A stretch of 5,700 nt of DNA from Leptospiraceae bacterium (lineage in GTDB: Bacteria; Spirochaetota; Leptospiria; Leptospirales; Leptonemataceae), in assembly GCA_020440935.1 (NCBI GenBank), contig JAGRNC010000183.1, positions 1 to 5,700 of the forward strand. Direction: 5' to 3'. Shown in pieces: positions 1 through 5,641 of the stretch. Position 1 is the stretch's first letter. Each line of letters starts with the position of its first letter. Under the pieces are notes generated by a model, which worked only from the letters and a program-made list of their open reading frames with translations, was not told the origin of the DNA and made no database searches. The position numbers and the translations under genes were made by a program.

Positions 1-526
1 CAATGGCCTCCAGGCCCAGTACGTCGGCTTTGATGCGAAGATCCGCATCTTTGGTGACCAGGCGAACGCTAAGATTCGTGCGCTCCGAGATGAGCAGCGC
101 GCATGCAAGTATATAGTTGTCCTTTGCAATATGATCCAACCCGGGCGGAATTTCGTAGTCCGGATCTTCCAGGATAAAAACGCGAAGGTCGGCGCCGTTA
201 TCCAGGCTGACGCCTTCGGTAAGTGGTCCTTTACTGCGCAAATCATCCAGGGTTCGAATGATTTCGCGCGCTGCCTTGCCGATAGCCGTAAGTTCGCGCT
301 TAAAGGAGTCCAGCTCTTCGATTACGATTAAAGGAATGATTAGATGCGAATCGGGAAACTTAAGGTAAGCGGAGGGATCGATTAGAAATACGTTTGTATC
401 TACTACGACGAATGGTTTGCCATCGGGCCGCTGCTCGCTACCATAATGGCCATGGCCGCCATTTTCCTTGCCATTGCGGGGCTTTTCAGATGTTCTTTTT
501 CTCTTCTCGTTCTTTTTTGCGGCCAT
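1..526 (-). CDS. PIN-domain protein, N-terminal part of a PIN-PhoH (YlaK/PhoH2-like) protein; 3' end outside window
   Basis: The window holds the first 175 codons. Residues 1-37 are a basic, low-complexity segment rich in K, R, E, G and H. A PIN domain starts at residue 38. Its expected acidic metal-binding residues are visible: D43 in VVVDTNVFL, E71 in IVIEELDSFK, D136 in IAKDNYILA, and D160/D162 in VTKDADLR. The spacing and the phrases FPDSHLIIPLIVIEELD and GKAAREIIRTLDDLR match the PIN domain that precedes a PhoH ATPase in the COG1875 family. These proteins are cytoplasmic, and the PIN part is a predicted metal-dependent ribonuclease. The PhoH half would lie beyond position 1, so its presence is inferred from the family. 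ATG 526 is the only credible start, because no other Met codon or clear GTG lies before the domain; its ribosome site (GGTCGGAAC) is weak. The first 41 nt overlap the end of the upstream membrane-protein gene, which suggests translational coupling. Confidence 0.85.
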   Translation of the reverse strand, partial: MAAKKNEKRKRTSEKPRNGKENGGHGHYGSEQRPDGKPFVVVDTNVFLIDPSAYLKFPDSHLIIPLIVIEELDSFKRELTAIGKAAREIIRTLDDLRSKGPLTEGVSLDNGADLRVFILEDPDYEIPPGLDHIAKDNYILACALLISERTNLSVRLVTKDADLRIKADVLGLEAI

Positions 527-1139
527 GTTCCGACCGATGGTGCACCGGTATCTTGTTTTGTAGAGGATTTTTTAGGTCCTCCGATACCCGGGGGTAGGCT
601 ACTTCCCTGCCGTCCTCGCCCCATTGATACCTGGCCGGCGAATGGATGGTCACCAGGTATAGGATCCAGAAGGCCACGCTGGCGGTGCTGCCCACAAAGA
701 ATGCAAAGATTGCGGTGCGGGCAAATGCAAGCCACCAGGGGCCATAGGCGATTACAAAACCGCTGGCGATATCCAGTCCCGCGGCGAAGTACACTACAAC
801 GCCCAACCATTCGGCGCCCGAACGGGCCGCGCCATCTGCCAGAAGCGAACGAAGCAGGTGCAGCAACAAAAATGCGAAAAGCCCGTAGGCCAGGCAGTGG
901 CTCACCGCCGTCTTGAGTAGACCTTCGAAGGTGGCCGGATTGCGAAAATGGTCCTGGTTTTCTGGATATTTTGCAAGCATTGCATTGGAACCCTGGTAGT
1001 ATTCCAGAGCCCCGGAGGGCCCGATGCCAATTTTCTGAACATACAGGATACTTCCGGTGATTAGCTGCAGAATGGTAAATAACGCAAATATTAGAACTGC
1101 GGGGCGAAAGAAGGAGTGGTCCTGGAGTCGGAAGTTCAT
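486..1139 (-). CDS. Four-helix integral membrane protein, candidate b-type-cytochrome-like subunit
   Basis: 217 aa, family not recognised. Hydrophobic helices lie at about residues 13-35, 72-98, 109-131 and 135-164. A roughly 36-residue loop (36-71, with YYQG and DHFRNP) joins helices 1 and 2. The soluble basic tail (165-217) ends in a K/R/E-rich stretch. Helix 2 carries H81 and H94, thirteen residues apart; helix 4 ends near H166, and H8 and H64 flank other helices. Paired histidines in a helix recall heme-b ligands, but this is only a suggestion. An earlier in-frame start exists upstream. I chose ATG 1139 because a good Shine-Dalgarno (GAGGG, 5-nt spacer) precedes it and it forms an ATGA overlap with the gene before it. 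The position after an FMN_bind protein and another small membrane protein suggests a membrane redox complex. The 3' end overlaps the PIN gene by 41 nt. Confidence 0.8.
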   Translation of the reverse strand: MNFRLQDHSFFRPAVLIFALFTILQLITGSILYVQKIGIGPSGALEYYQGSNAMLAKYPENQDHFRNPATFEGLLKTAVSHCLAYGLFAFLLLHLLRSLLADGAARSGAEWLGVVVYFAAGLDIASGFVIAYGPWWLAFARTAIFAFFVGSTASVAFWILYLVTIHSPARYQWGEDGREVAYPRVSEDLKNPLQNKIPVHHRSEHGRKKEREEKKNI

Positions 1140-1600
1140 GGTTGCCCTCGGTACAGATCCAGAAGTAGCCAGAGCAAAATAACTACCATCGCCGCATGCA
1201 CGGTATAGAAAAGGCCGGTCACAGCAATGGCAAAGAGCGAACCCAGCGGCACGAGAAAGCGGCAAATAATATAGAGCAATATTCCCACGGCAAGGGCAAT
1301 GAAAATGGCATTCTTTGCTGTTTTGCTACCCCGCACCTGGAAAAGTACGCTTCCTACGAATAGCAGGAACATTCCGAACAGAACCAGATCGATGTGCAAA
1401 TCTTCGAGCAATAAAATGGCCTGATCGGCGAATCCCTGGCCGGTTAAATTCGCAGTGACTGTTTCTGGCGAGTGTCCGGTAGCATTCCATTCTCGGGCAA
1501 AATGCGCAGCCGTGAACAATAGAAAGAACACGATGGCTCCTGTGAGAATGGCCCTGGGACCCGATGGACTGCGAATGCTACCTGTGACCAGAAATCGCAT
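1136..1600 (-). CDS. Small four-helix membrane protein of the FMN_bind cassette
   Basis: 154 aa, family not recognised. Predicted helices are at about residues 17-34, 62-88, 97-117 and 121-148. Positive charges (R2, R10, R16; R90, K93, K96; R151) suggest that both termini and the middle loop face the cytoplasm, leaving the residue 35-60 loop outside. Histidines lie at H33 (outer end of helix 1), H43 (loop), H69 (LLLEDLHIDL, outer start of helix 2) and H135 (YTVHAAM, helix 4). H33, H69 and H135 could bind heme, but this is inferred only from placement. The start lies 3 nt after the TGA of the FMN_bind gene and has no clear Shine-Dalgarno, so it is probably translated by coupling. Its stop overlaps the next start as ATGA. 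The layout of helix, outer loop, then three helices resembles the downstream 217-aa protein, so the two may be distant paralogues or partners. Confidence 0.8.
   Translation of the reverse strand: MRFLVTGSIRSPSGPRAILTGAIVFFLLFTAAHFAREWNATGHSPETVTANLTGQGFADQAILLLEDLHIDLVLFGMFLLFVGSVLFQVRGSKTAKNAIFIALAVGILLYIICRFLVPLGSLFAIAVTGLFYTVHAAMVVILLWLLLDLYRGQP
1145..1149 (-). promoter_or_regulatory. Ribosome binding site deciding the start at 1139
   Basis: GAGGG is read on the minus strand, five nt before ATG 1139. It lies inside the 3' end of the preceding gene. It supports this start over the longer reading frame that runs back to 1265, whose extra N-terminal residues (Cys/Arg-rich, no domain) look like a shadow of the upstream gene. 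Confidence 0.65.
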
Positions 1601-1603
1601 GGT

Positions 1604-2161
1604 TCAGAACTTAAGCTTAAAGATTGCCAGTACCAGTCGTGCGGTGCTGGCAGTGCTGCGCGAAGTGAGAGAGGCCCCGCTGATAGCCGGTAAATCCTTG
1701 CCTGGCATGATCGCATCGCCGCCGCCTTTGCCTTTGAGCAAAGCCAGCCAACGATCCGGCGGTCGGTACTCGGATGGCTCAAAAAAGGAAATCAATCGTA
1801 CATCTTTGATTTTTCCGGAAGGATCCACGGCTACAAAGAGAGTCTGCTCCTTTGTACGAACCACATGCGTGTAGAACGTGCCATAGCCCACGATCTTGCC
1901 GGCTTTTCGAGCAATGTAGAATGTGTAAAATCGACTGTTCACTTCCATCCCAACTTGCTCGGTAAGATCGCTTTGCTCCTTCTTGCTAAGATACACCGGC
2001 TGCTTGCTTATCTCGCTTCCTGGAAAAACGGCTTCCAGGGCCGCATCGGGCTTTTCATATACGCGTCCAATTAAAGGGATCGCTGCCAGAATCAGTGCCA
2101 GGCCGGCAAGCACCGGGGTATACCCATTAATTTTGATACTCAATCTCATTGCTTGGTTCAT
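1604..2161 (-). CDS. Membrane-anchored FMN_bind-domain protein (RnfG/NqrC-like flavin domain)
   Basis: 185 aa. A short basic N-terminus is followed by one hydrophobic helix (about residues 15-31), and the rest is predicted to lie outside the cytoplasmic membrane. The C-terminal part (about 75-180) reads as an FMN_bind domain: FYIARKAGKIVGYGTFYTHV, then TLFVAVDPSGKIKDVRLISF, and finally PAISGASLTSRS near residue 158. In this family an [ST]GA[ST] motif carries FMN covalently linked by ApbE, and the flavin passes electrons. Here the acceptor would be S164 rather than the usual Thr, and the usual Asp three residues before the motif is P158, so flavinylation is likely but not certain. No apbE lies in the window. 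The frame stays open back to 2329 but offers only a TTG overlapping mpl. ATG 2161 is preferred because it puts the helix near the N-terminus and follows a G-rich stretch (GGGGG, 9-nt spacer). ATG 2149 is an alternative. Confidence 0.85.
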   Translation of the reverse strand: MNQAMRLSIKINGYTPVLAGLALILAAIPLIGRVYEKPDAALEAVFPGSEISKQPVYLSKKEQSDLTEQVGMEVNSRFYTFYIARKAGKIVGYGTFYTHVVRTKEQTLFVAVDPSGKIKDVRLISFFEPSEYRPPDRWLALLKGKGGGDAIMPGKDLPAISGASLTSRSTASTARLVLAIFKLKF

Positions 2162-2277
2162 GAAACGACGCCCCCGTGCGCTGTAAAGCAGGTTCGGATA
2201 CGTTTCACTTGGAAGCGGAAGCGCGACGATTTGTTCAACGCGCCCTGCGAAACGGGAAGAAGAACGATGATAGGCAT
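2158..2277 (-). CDS. Possible small ORF (39 aa) between mpl and the FMN_bind gene
   Basis: This ORF starts with ATG 5 nt after the mpl stop and ends in a TGA that overlaps the ATG of the FMN_bind gene (ATGA). It therefore fills the only sizeable gap in the operon. The predicted product starts MPIIVLLPVSQGALNKSS, a short hydrophobic start, and continues as a basic, arginine/lysine-rich tail (FRFQVKRIRTC). A GGAG lies 11 nt before the start, inside mpl. No family is recognised. It may be a real small protein, a coupling ORF that carries ribosomes to the next gene, or chance: 39 codons is short enough to arise at random. Confidence 0.3.
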   Translation of the reverse strand: MPIIVLLPVSQGALNKSSRFRFQVKRIRTCFTAHGGVVS

Positions 2278-2282
2278 CAAAA

Positions 2283-3776
2283 TCAATGCTCCGATAGAAG
2301 GCTTTCCACCTCGGGATAGATTCCGCCAAATCCTCCGTTGCTCATGGCCAGTACCGCCACAGGCCGGGCATCGGAATGTCTGCGCAATTCCAGGCGCAAC
2401 GCCTTTAGAACGCCAGCCGGATCTTTGCAGTATTCTGCCTGCGTGCGCTTCTTCAGTCCCTTTACAATTCCGGCCACGTCCAATCGATCCGCCGCAGCCA
2501 CTTTGTTTCGATTAAATACATCGGGCAACAGCACCAGGTCAGCTCCCGCCAGGGAGTCCACGTATTCTCGGGCGAAAATGCTCCGATGGCTGGTGGCGCT
2601 TCTAGGTTCGTACAGAGCAATCAAATAGTGCTGCGGATATGCTTCGCGCACAGCTTCTATGGTTTTGCTAACCGCCGTCGGATGGTGGGCAAAATCTTCC
2701 ATGAAAATCCAGGGCCCGCCAGGCTTCTGGCATCTTTGGCGCAATTGCTGACGGCGCAAGACTCCGGGAAACGATTCCAGACCGACCGCCAGTTCTTCTG
2801 GCGACAAACCGATGCGCCGGCCCACCAGACAGGCCGCGGTGGCATTCATGGAGTTATGGCTACCGATCAAGTTTGGTGCGCATTCAAAGGCCACGTCTTT
2901 TGCCCCATCGCCCATTCGCAGATCAAATTGAACCTTACGCCCTTTTCGCCTAAATCTGGAACGATGGCCGCCACTTCCGCCATAGTAGAAGATCTCGCTG
3001 AACGAATACTTGTTTGTTACCTCCAGAACGCCAGCATCGGCCCCGCAGGCGATCAGGCTCCCATTGGGAGGAATCCAGCGAAGAAGAATGCGAAAGGTTT
3101 TCTTGTACTGTTCGAAGTCGGCAAAGATATCTGCATGATCGTATTCTACAGAAGTAAGAATAAGATGGTGCGGTCGGTAGTGCAAAAACTTGGAGGCTTT
3201 ATCGAAGAATGCAGTATCGTATTCGTCGCCTTCGATTACAAAATAAGGAGATCGTTTATCGGGAATGCGAAATCCTGCATGACCATCGGCGCGAACGCCA
3301 CCCACAAATAATCCAGGCAACGGATTCTTTCCCGCCCTTCGCACACCATGTTTCTTGCTGGCTCCGCCGAGGTCTAAAGTTCTGCCTGCCTGGCGCAGTC
3401 CTTCGCCTATTAAGTAGTCCGTGAGAAACGTAGTGGTCGTTTTTCCATGGGTGCCCGCCACCACAATTGTCTGCTTACCTTTTAAGAAGAATTCTTCCAG
3501 CGCGGCCGCCATGCTTGTAATGGGAAGCGCCAGGCGAAGCGCCGCTTCCAGCTCCACATTCCCGCGCGAAATGGCATTTCCGACGATAATCAAATCCTTC
3601 CCTTTCACCGAATTCGCAGAGAAAGGGTTCGCATCGATTTTCCATTCTTTCAGCCGATCGGACATAGGCGGATAGAGGTCTTGATCAGATCCCGAAACGC
3701 GATGTCCGGATTGTTTGAGCATGGCCGCCAGGTTTCCCATGGCGGCGCCTCCGACGCCAATGAGATGAATCTTCAT
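2283..3776 (-). CDS. mpl: UDP-N-acetylmuramate:L-alanyl-gamma-D-glutamyl-meso-diaminopimelate ligase
   Basis: 497 aa, somewhat longer than the roughly 457 aa of E. coli Mpl. It is a cytoplasmic ATP-dependent enzyme that joins salvaged L-Ala-gamma-D-Glu-meso-DAP to UDP-MurNAc, which returns cell-wall peptide to peptidoglycan synthesis. Seen in order: a Mur N-terminal Rossmann start (HLIGVGGAAMGNLAAML, residues 4-20); the ATP loop GTHGKTTTT (108-116); EGDEYDTAFFDKASKFLHYRP (182-202), which marks Mpl rather than MurC; VEYDHADIF (210-218); the central-domain GSHNSMNA (305-312); the C-terminal DFAHHPTAVSKT (361-372); EPRSATSHRS; and MSNGGFGGIYPE (478-489). ATG 3776 is chosen because it opens directly on the conserved N-terminus and overlaps the preceding stop as ATGA; the longer reading to 3944 is a shadow. 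A segment of about 25 residues (roughly 131-156, basic) separates the ATP-loop region from LFVGGV and seems extra compared with E. coli. Confidence 0.96.
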   Translation of the reverse strand: MKIHLIGVGGAAMGNLAAMLKQSGHRVSGSDQDLYPPMSDRLKEWKIDANPFSANSVKGKDLIIVGNAISRGNVELEAALRLALPITSMAAALEEFFLKGKQTIVVAGTHGKTTTTFLTDYLIGEGLRQAGRTLDLGGASKKHGVRRAGKNPLPGLFVGGVRADGHAGFRIPDKRSPYFVIEGDEYDTAFFDKASKFLHYRPHHLILTSVEYDHADIFADFEQYKKTFRILLRWIPPNGSLIACGADAGVLEVTNKYSFSEIFYYGGSGGHRSRFRRKGRKVQFDLRMGDGAKDVAFECAPNLIGSHNSMNATAACLVGRRIGLSPEELAVGLESFPGVLRRQQLRQRCQKPGGPWIFMEDFAHHPTAVSKTIEAVREAYPQHYLIALYEPRSATSHRSIFAREYVDSLAGADLVLLPDVFNRNKVAAADRLDVAGIVKGLKKRTQAEYCKDPAGVLKALRLELRRHSDARPVAVLAMSNGGFGGIYPEVESLLSEH

Positions 3777-4495
3777 GAGTAGATTTCTCGAAAGATTCGA
3801 ATGGTTTTCAGGAGATTGTAAAGGATGGTCATGGCAAGCAACGGGAGCATCAGCAGACCGGCGCTTAAGATATAGCTGGAAAGGGATGCAAGCACCGACT
3901 GATGACGCAACCGAGCCCAACCGATTACGCTTTGATACACGCAATAGAACCCAGTGAGAAAAAGCCCCAGATAACCCAGGCCCGGATGGAAGAAGAACAG
4001 AAAGGCGCTGGCCGATACGGGGATATGCAGATAGAGAGCAAGATTCTTGCCCGCCGGACGCATGGCGAAATAGTCCTTTCGCGCAGGATCAATTCCGCCC
4101 GCCAGGGAATACCGTTGCATCCGATCGAAAACGGCAGCCATGACCAGAAATGCCAGAATCAGAAGCGAAGGAAAACCCAGGATGGACTTCAAATGAAAAG
4201 AGTGCCCGCGAAGAATCCGGTAAGGGCTGATAAATAGAAATAGAGGCAATAAAATCAAAAAAGGAAGATGATAGAGGGCGAAGAACCGGAGGCTCTTGAT
4301 CGACTGACGATCTAGAAACTGCGCGATGGCCGCGGCTGGATCGCTGAGAATAAGCCGCACATCGGCGGGTATACTACCAAACACCTGGCCAGCTTCCAGA
4401 TGTCCGGGCCCTTTGTAAACTCTGGTTTTGGGCGGTTCGGTATGGAGTAATTTGGTACCGCCGGATCGCCTTCCAGGGGCGGTGGCCGAAAACAA
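3773..4495 (-). CDS. Five-helix membrane protein, Yip1-like
   Basis: 240 aa from TTG 4495. About 65 hydrophilic residues come first, including ADVRLILSDPAAAIAQF, the kind of short amphipathic segment that opens Yip1-domain proteins. Five hydrophobic helices follow at about residues 71-90, 107-126, 154-172, 174-192 and 205-227. Helix number, length and the N-terminal segment fit the Yip1/YIPF-like family of bacterial membrane proteins of unknown role, but the sequence similarity is weak. There is no in-frame ATG before helix 2. The start is therefore TTG 4495 or GTG 4384, the latter with GGAAG nine nt before it and giving 203 aa beginning at VFGSIPADV. The gene ends with an ATGA overlap into mpl, so both are made from one message, though a functional link to wall recycling is not shown. 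It is probably the first gene of the long minus-strand run. Confidence 0.7.
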   Translation of the reverse strand: MFSATAPGRRSGGTKLLHTEPPKTRVYKGPGHLEAGQVFGSIPADVRLILSDPAAAIAQFLDRQSIKSLRFFALYHLPFLILLPLFLFISPYRILRGHSFHLKSILGFPSLLILAFLVMAAVFDRMQRYSLAGGIDPARKDYFAMRPAGKNLALYLHIPVSASAFLFFFHPGLGYLGLFLTGFYCVYQSVIGWARLRHQSVLASLSSYILSAGLLMLPLLAMTILYNLLKTIRIFREIYS

Positions 4496-4578
4496 CCATC
4501 CAACGATTCACTGCGGAAGGATTGTTGCGCTCTTTCCGATTGCTCCGAAAACAGATATGGGTGAATGGAGAAGAGAAT

Positions 4579-4606
4579 TCGGCCCGATAGCGGGTATGCG
4601 GGCCGA
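4579..4606 (-). terminator. Hairpin after tpx, probable transcription terminator
   Basis: TCGGCCCG and CGGGCCGA form a perfect 8-bp, mostly G/C stem around a 12-nt loop, starting 11 nt beyond the tpx stop. On the minus strand it is followed by ATTCTCTTCTCC, which is pyrimidine-rich but not a clean T tract, so it is a weak intrinsic terminator or an mRNA 3'-end stabiliser. The rest of the 121-nt gap (4496-4616) shows no convincing promoter or gene. Confidence 0.5.
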
Positions 4607-4616
4607 TCTTTGAACC

Positions 4617-5129
4617 TCAGGATCTTGCTTTGTTCACAGCGTCCAGGGCTTTGTCGTAGTCCGGTTCCTGACCAATTTCTGGAACCAGTTCGGTGTAGAC
4701 CACTTTATCGTTTTTGTCGACTACAAAGACCGCTCTTGCCGAAAGTCCCTGCAGCCCGCCCTCGGCAATGTGTGTACCATACGCACGGGAGAAGCTCATA
4801 TCGCGGTATTGTGAGCCAACCACGACGCCATCCACGTTCTCGGAAATGCAGAATCGCTTCATTGCAAAAGGAAGATCGCCGGACACAATCACAGTGGCCA
4901 CATCGGATTGGCCGGAAAGCTTTTCATTGAATTTCTTTGTCTCGGTGGCGCATACAGGGGTATCCAGACTCGGCACCGCCACCAGTACCTTTACTTTGCC
5001 GGAAAAATCTTTCAAGGAAGCCTCGGACATATCGTCTCTTACAACTTTGAAATCAGGGGCTTGAGCGCCCACCTCGGGCAGATTGCCCTCTAGTTTGATT
5101 GGGTTTCCTCGTAGAGTAACCGTAGCCAT
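4617..5129 (-). CDS. tpx: Thiol peroxidase Tpx (atypical 2-Cys peroxiredoxin)
   Basis: 170 aa, the usual Tpx length. Tpx reduces hydrogen peroxide and organic peroxides, normally with electrons from thioredoxin. The start aligns with known Tpx proteins (MATVTLRGNPIKLEG). The catalytic motif PSLDTPVCATE contains T57 and the peroxidatic cysteine C60. The resolving cysteine C94 sits in DLPFAMKRFC, and the active-site arginine is R132 in GLSARAVFVVD. The C-terminal EPDYDKAL is also typical. The enzyme is probably cytoplasmic, since no signal peptide is seen. An in-frame GTG at 5135 would add two residues. ATG 5129 is better because AGAGG stands five nt before it and it matches the family's N-terminus. 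The gene appears to be transcribed alone: a hairpin follows it, and the upstream neighbour reads the other way. An inverted repeat in the promoter region could be a regulator site. Confidence 0.97.
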   Translation of the reverse strand: MATVTLRGNPIKLEGNLPEVGAQAPDFKVVRDDMSEASLKDFSGKVKVLVAVPSLDTPVCATETKKFNEKLSGQSDVATVIVSGDLPFAMKRFCISENVDGVVVGSQYRDMSFSRAYGTHIAEGGLQGLSARAVFVVDKNDKVVYTELVPEIGQEPDYDKALDAVNKARS

Positions 5130-5132
5130 ACT

Positions 5133-5139
5133 CACCTCT
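5133..5139 (-). promoter_or_regulatory. Ribosome binding site of tpx
   Basis: AGAGGTG is read on the minus strand. Its AGAGG core lies five nt before ATG 5129. It overlaps the alternative GTG at 5135, which argues for the ATG start. Confidence 0.75.
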
Positions 5140-5147
5140 TTAAAAAT

Positions 5148-5161
5148 ATTGTTGTCACAAT
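5148..5161. promoter_or_regulatory. Inverted repeat in the tpx divergent intergenic region, possible operator
   Basis: ATTGT-TGTC-ACAAT is a perfect dyad with 5-bp arms and a 4-nt spacer. It sits 19 nt upstream of the tpx start and 33 nt upstream of the divergent gene. On the plus strand it also contains TTGTCA, close to a -35 element, but no good -10 follows at the right distance. On the minus strand a weak pair (TTGGAT, 16 nt, GCTAAT) lies just upstream of the dyad. The position suits a peroxide- or redox-responsive regulator, but the arms are short and no known operator consensus is matched. Confidence 0.25.
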
Positions 5162-5194
5162 TAGCTCAGGATTCAGAAAAAATCCAATCTTTTT

Positions 5195-5641
5195 ATGCGA
5201 TCCGGTTCCGCCGTTTGGATTCTGCGAATCCTATCCTACTTTTTGCTCGTTCTGGCGCTCATTCCGGTGCTCTGGCCGGTTGTACTCATTGCCGGACTGG
5301 CCCTGGCTGGCTGGGGATTCTGGCTGGCCAAGCGAAGGGCCGGTGAATGGCCATCCTTGCCCGATCTCTTCAAGGGTCGATTGTTCGAAAAGAGGATCGC
5401 CGGGCTGTTCCGCCGAAAATCAGGGGAATTGTCCTTTGGCGATGTCCCGGAAGATCCAGCGCTTCGTTCGGCCCGGCGAGCTACCTTTGCCATTCTCATC
5501 AATCTGGGTCTTTATTTAATTTTGATTTCCATATCCTGGCTTGGTTTTATTCTACCGCTGGACCGGGATCTGGATCCACTTAGAAAAGAAAGTCATGAGC
5601 CTGTGCCCCGTGCGGCAGATCCTCAGGAGAGCGTTCGATGA
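5195..5641 (+). CDS. Small membrane protein, hypothetical, upstream of a glycosyltransferase
   Basis: 148 aa, family not recognised. Two hydrophobic helices lie close together near the N-terminus (about residues 7-25 and 27-44), followed by a basic soluble stretch (AKRRAGEW to LFRRKSGEL, 45-95), a third helix (97-119) and a charged tail rich in D, E, P and R. ATG 5195 is the first possible start after a stop at 5162, but the 14 nt before it are pyrimidine-rich with no Shine-Dalgarno, so translation may be leaderless or weak. The stop overlaps the ATG of the glycosyltransferase as ATGA, so the two genes are coupled. The neighbour hints at a role in envelope glycan or glycolipid work, with no direct evidence. 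Confidence 0.75.
   Translation: MRSGSAVWILRILSYFLLVLALIPVLWPVVLIAGLALAGWGFWLAKRRAGEWPSLPDLFKGRLFEKRIAGLFRRKSGELSFGDVPEDPALRSARRATFAILINLGLYLILISISWLGFILPLDRDLDPLRKESHEPVPRAADPQESVR
5625..5629 (+). promoter_or_regulatory. Ribosome binding site of the glycosyltransferase
   Basis: AGGAG lies eight nt before ATG 5638, inside the 3' end of the preceding gene. It is the strongest Shine-Dalgarno in the window and supports this start. Confidence 0.8.

Noticed and set aside
446..916. Plus-strand ORF of 156 codons, Cys/Arg/Pro-rich
   Set aside because: It is a shadow of the minus-strand membrane-protein gene and the PIN start. Its composition is typical of antisense reading of G+C-rich codons.
1140..1265. 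N-terminal extension of the 217-aa membrane protein
   Set aside because: It overlaps the C-terminal helix of the preceding gene, and a GAGGG ribosome site and an ATGA overlap mark the start at 1139.
2221..2243. GCGCG / CGCGC hairpin in the mpl to FMN_bind gap
   Set aside because: It has only a 5-bp stem with a 13-nt loop and no T tract, so it is too weak to call a terminator.
2586..3311. Plus-strand ORF of 241 codons
   Set aside because: It lies entirely antisense to mpl, whose frame has clear catalytic motifs. The product has no recognisable domain or hydrophobic pattern.
3777..3944. N-terminal extension of mpl by 56 codons
   Set aside because: The conserved Mur N-terminus starts at ATG 3776. 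The extension overlaps the coding end of the Yip1-like gene and shows no family similarity.
4374..4499. 41-codon minus-strand ORF from ATG 4499 that ends near the alternative GTG of the Yip1-like gene
   Set aside because: It could be a leader peptide, but its frame competes with a plausible coding frame, it has no clear ribosome site, and the product (MVVFGHRPWKAIRRYQ...) shows nothing recognisable.
4496..4578. Search for a promoter for the Yip1-like/mpl run
   Set aside because: CATATC and TATCTG resemble -10 boxes, but no matching -35 element lies at 16-18 nt, so no promoter is claimed.
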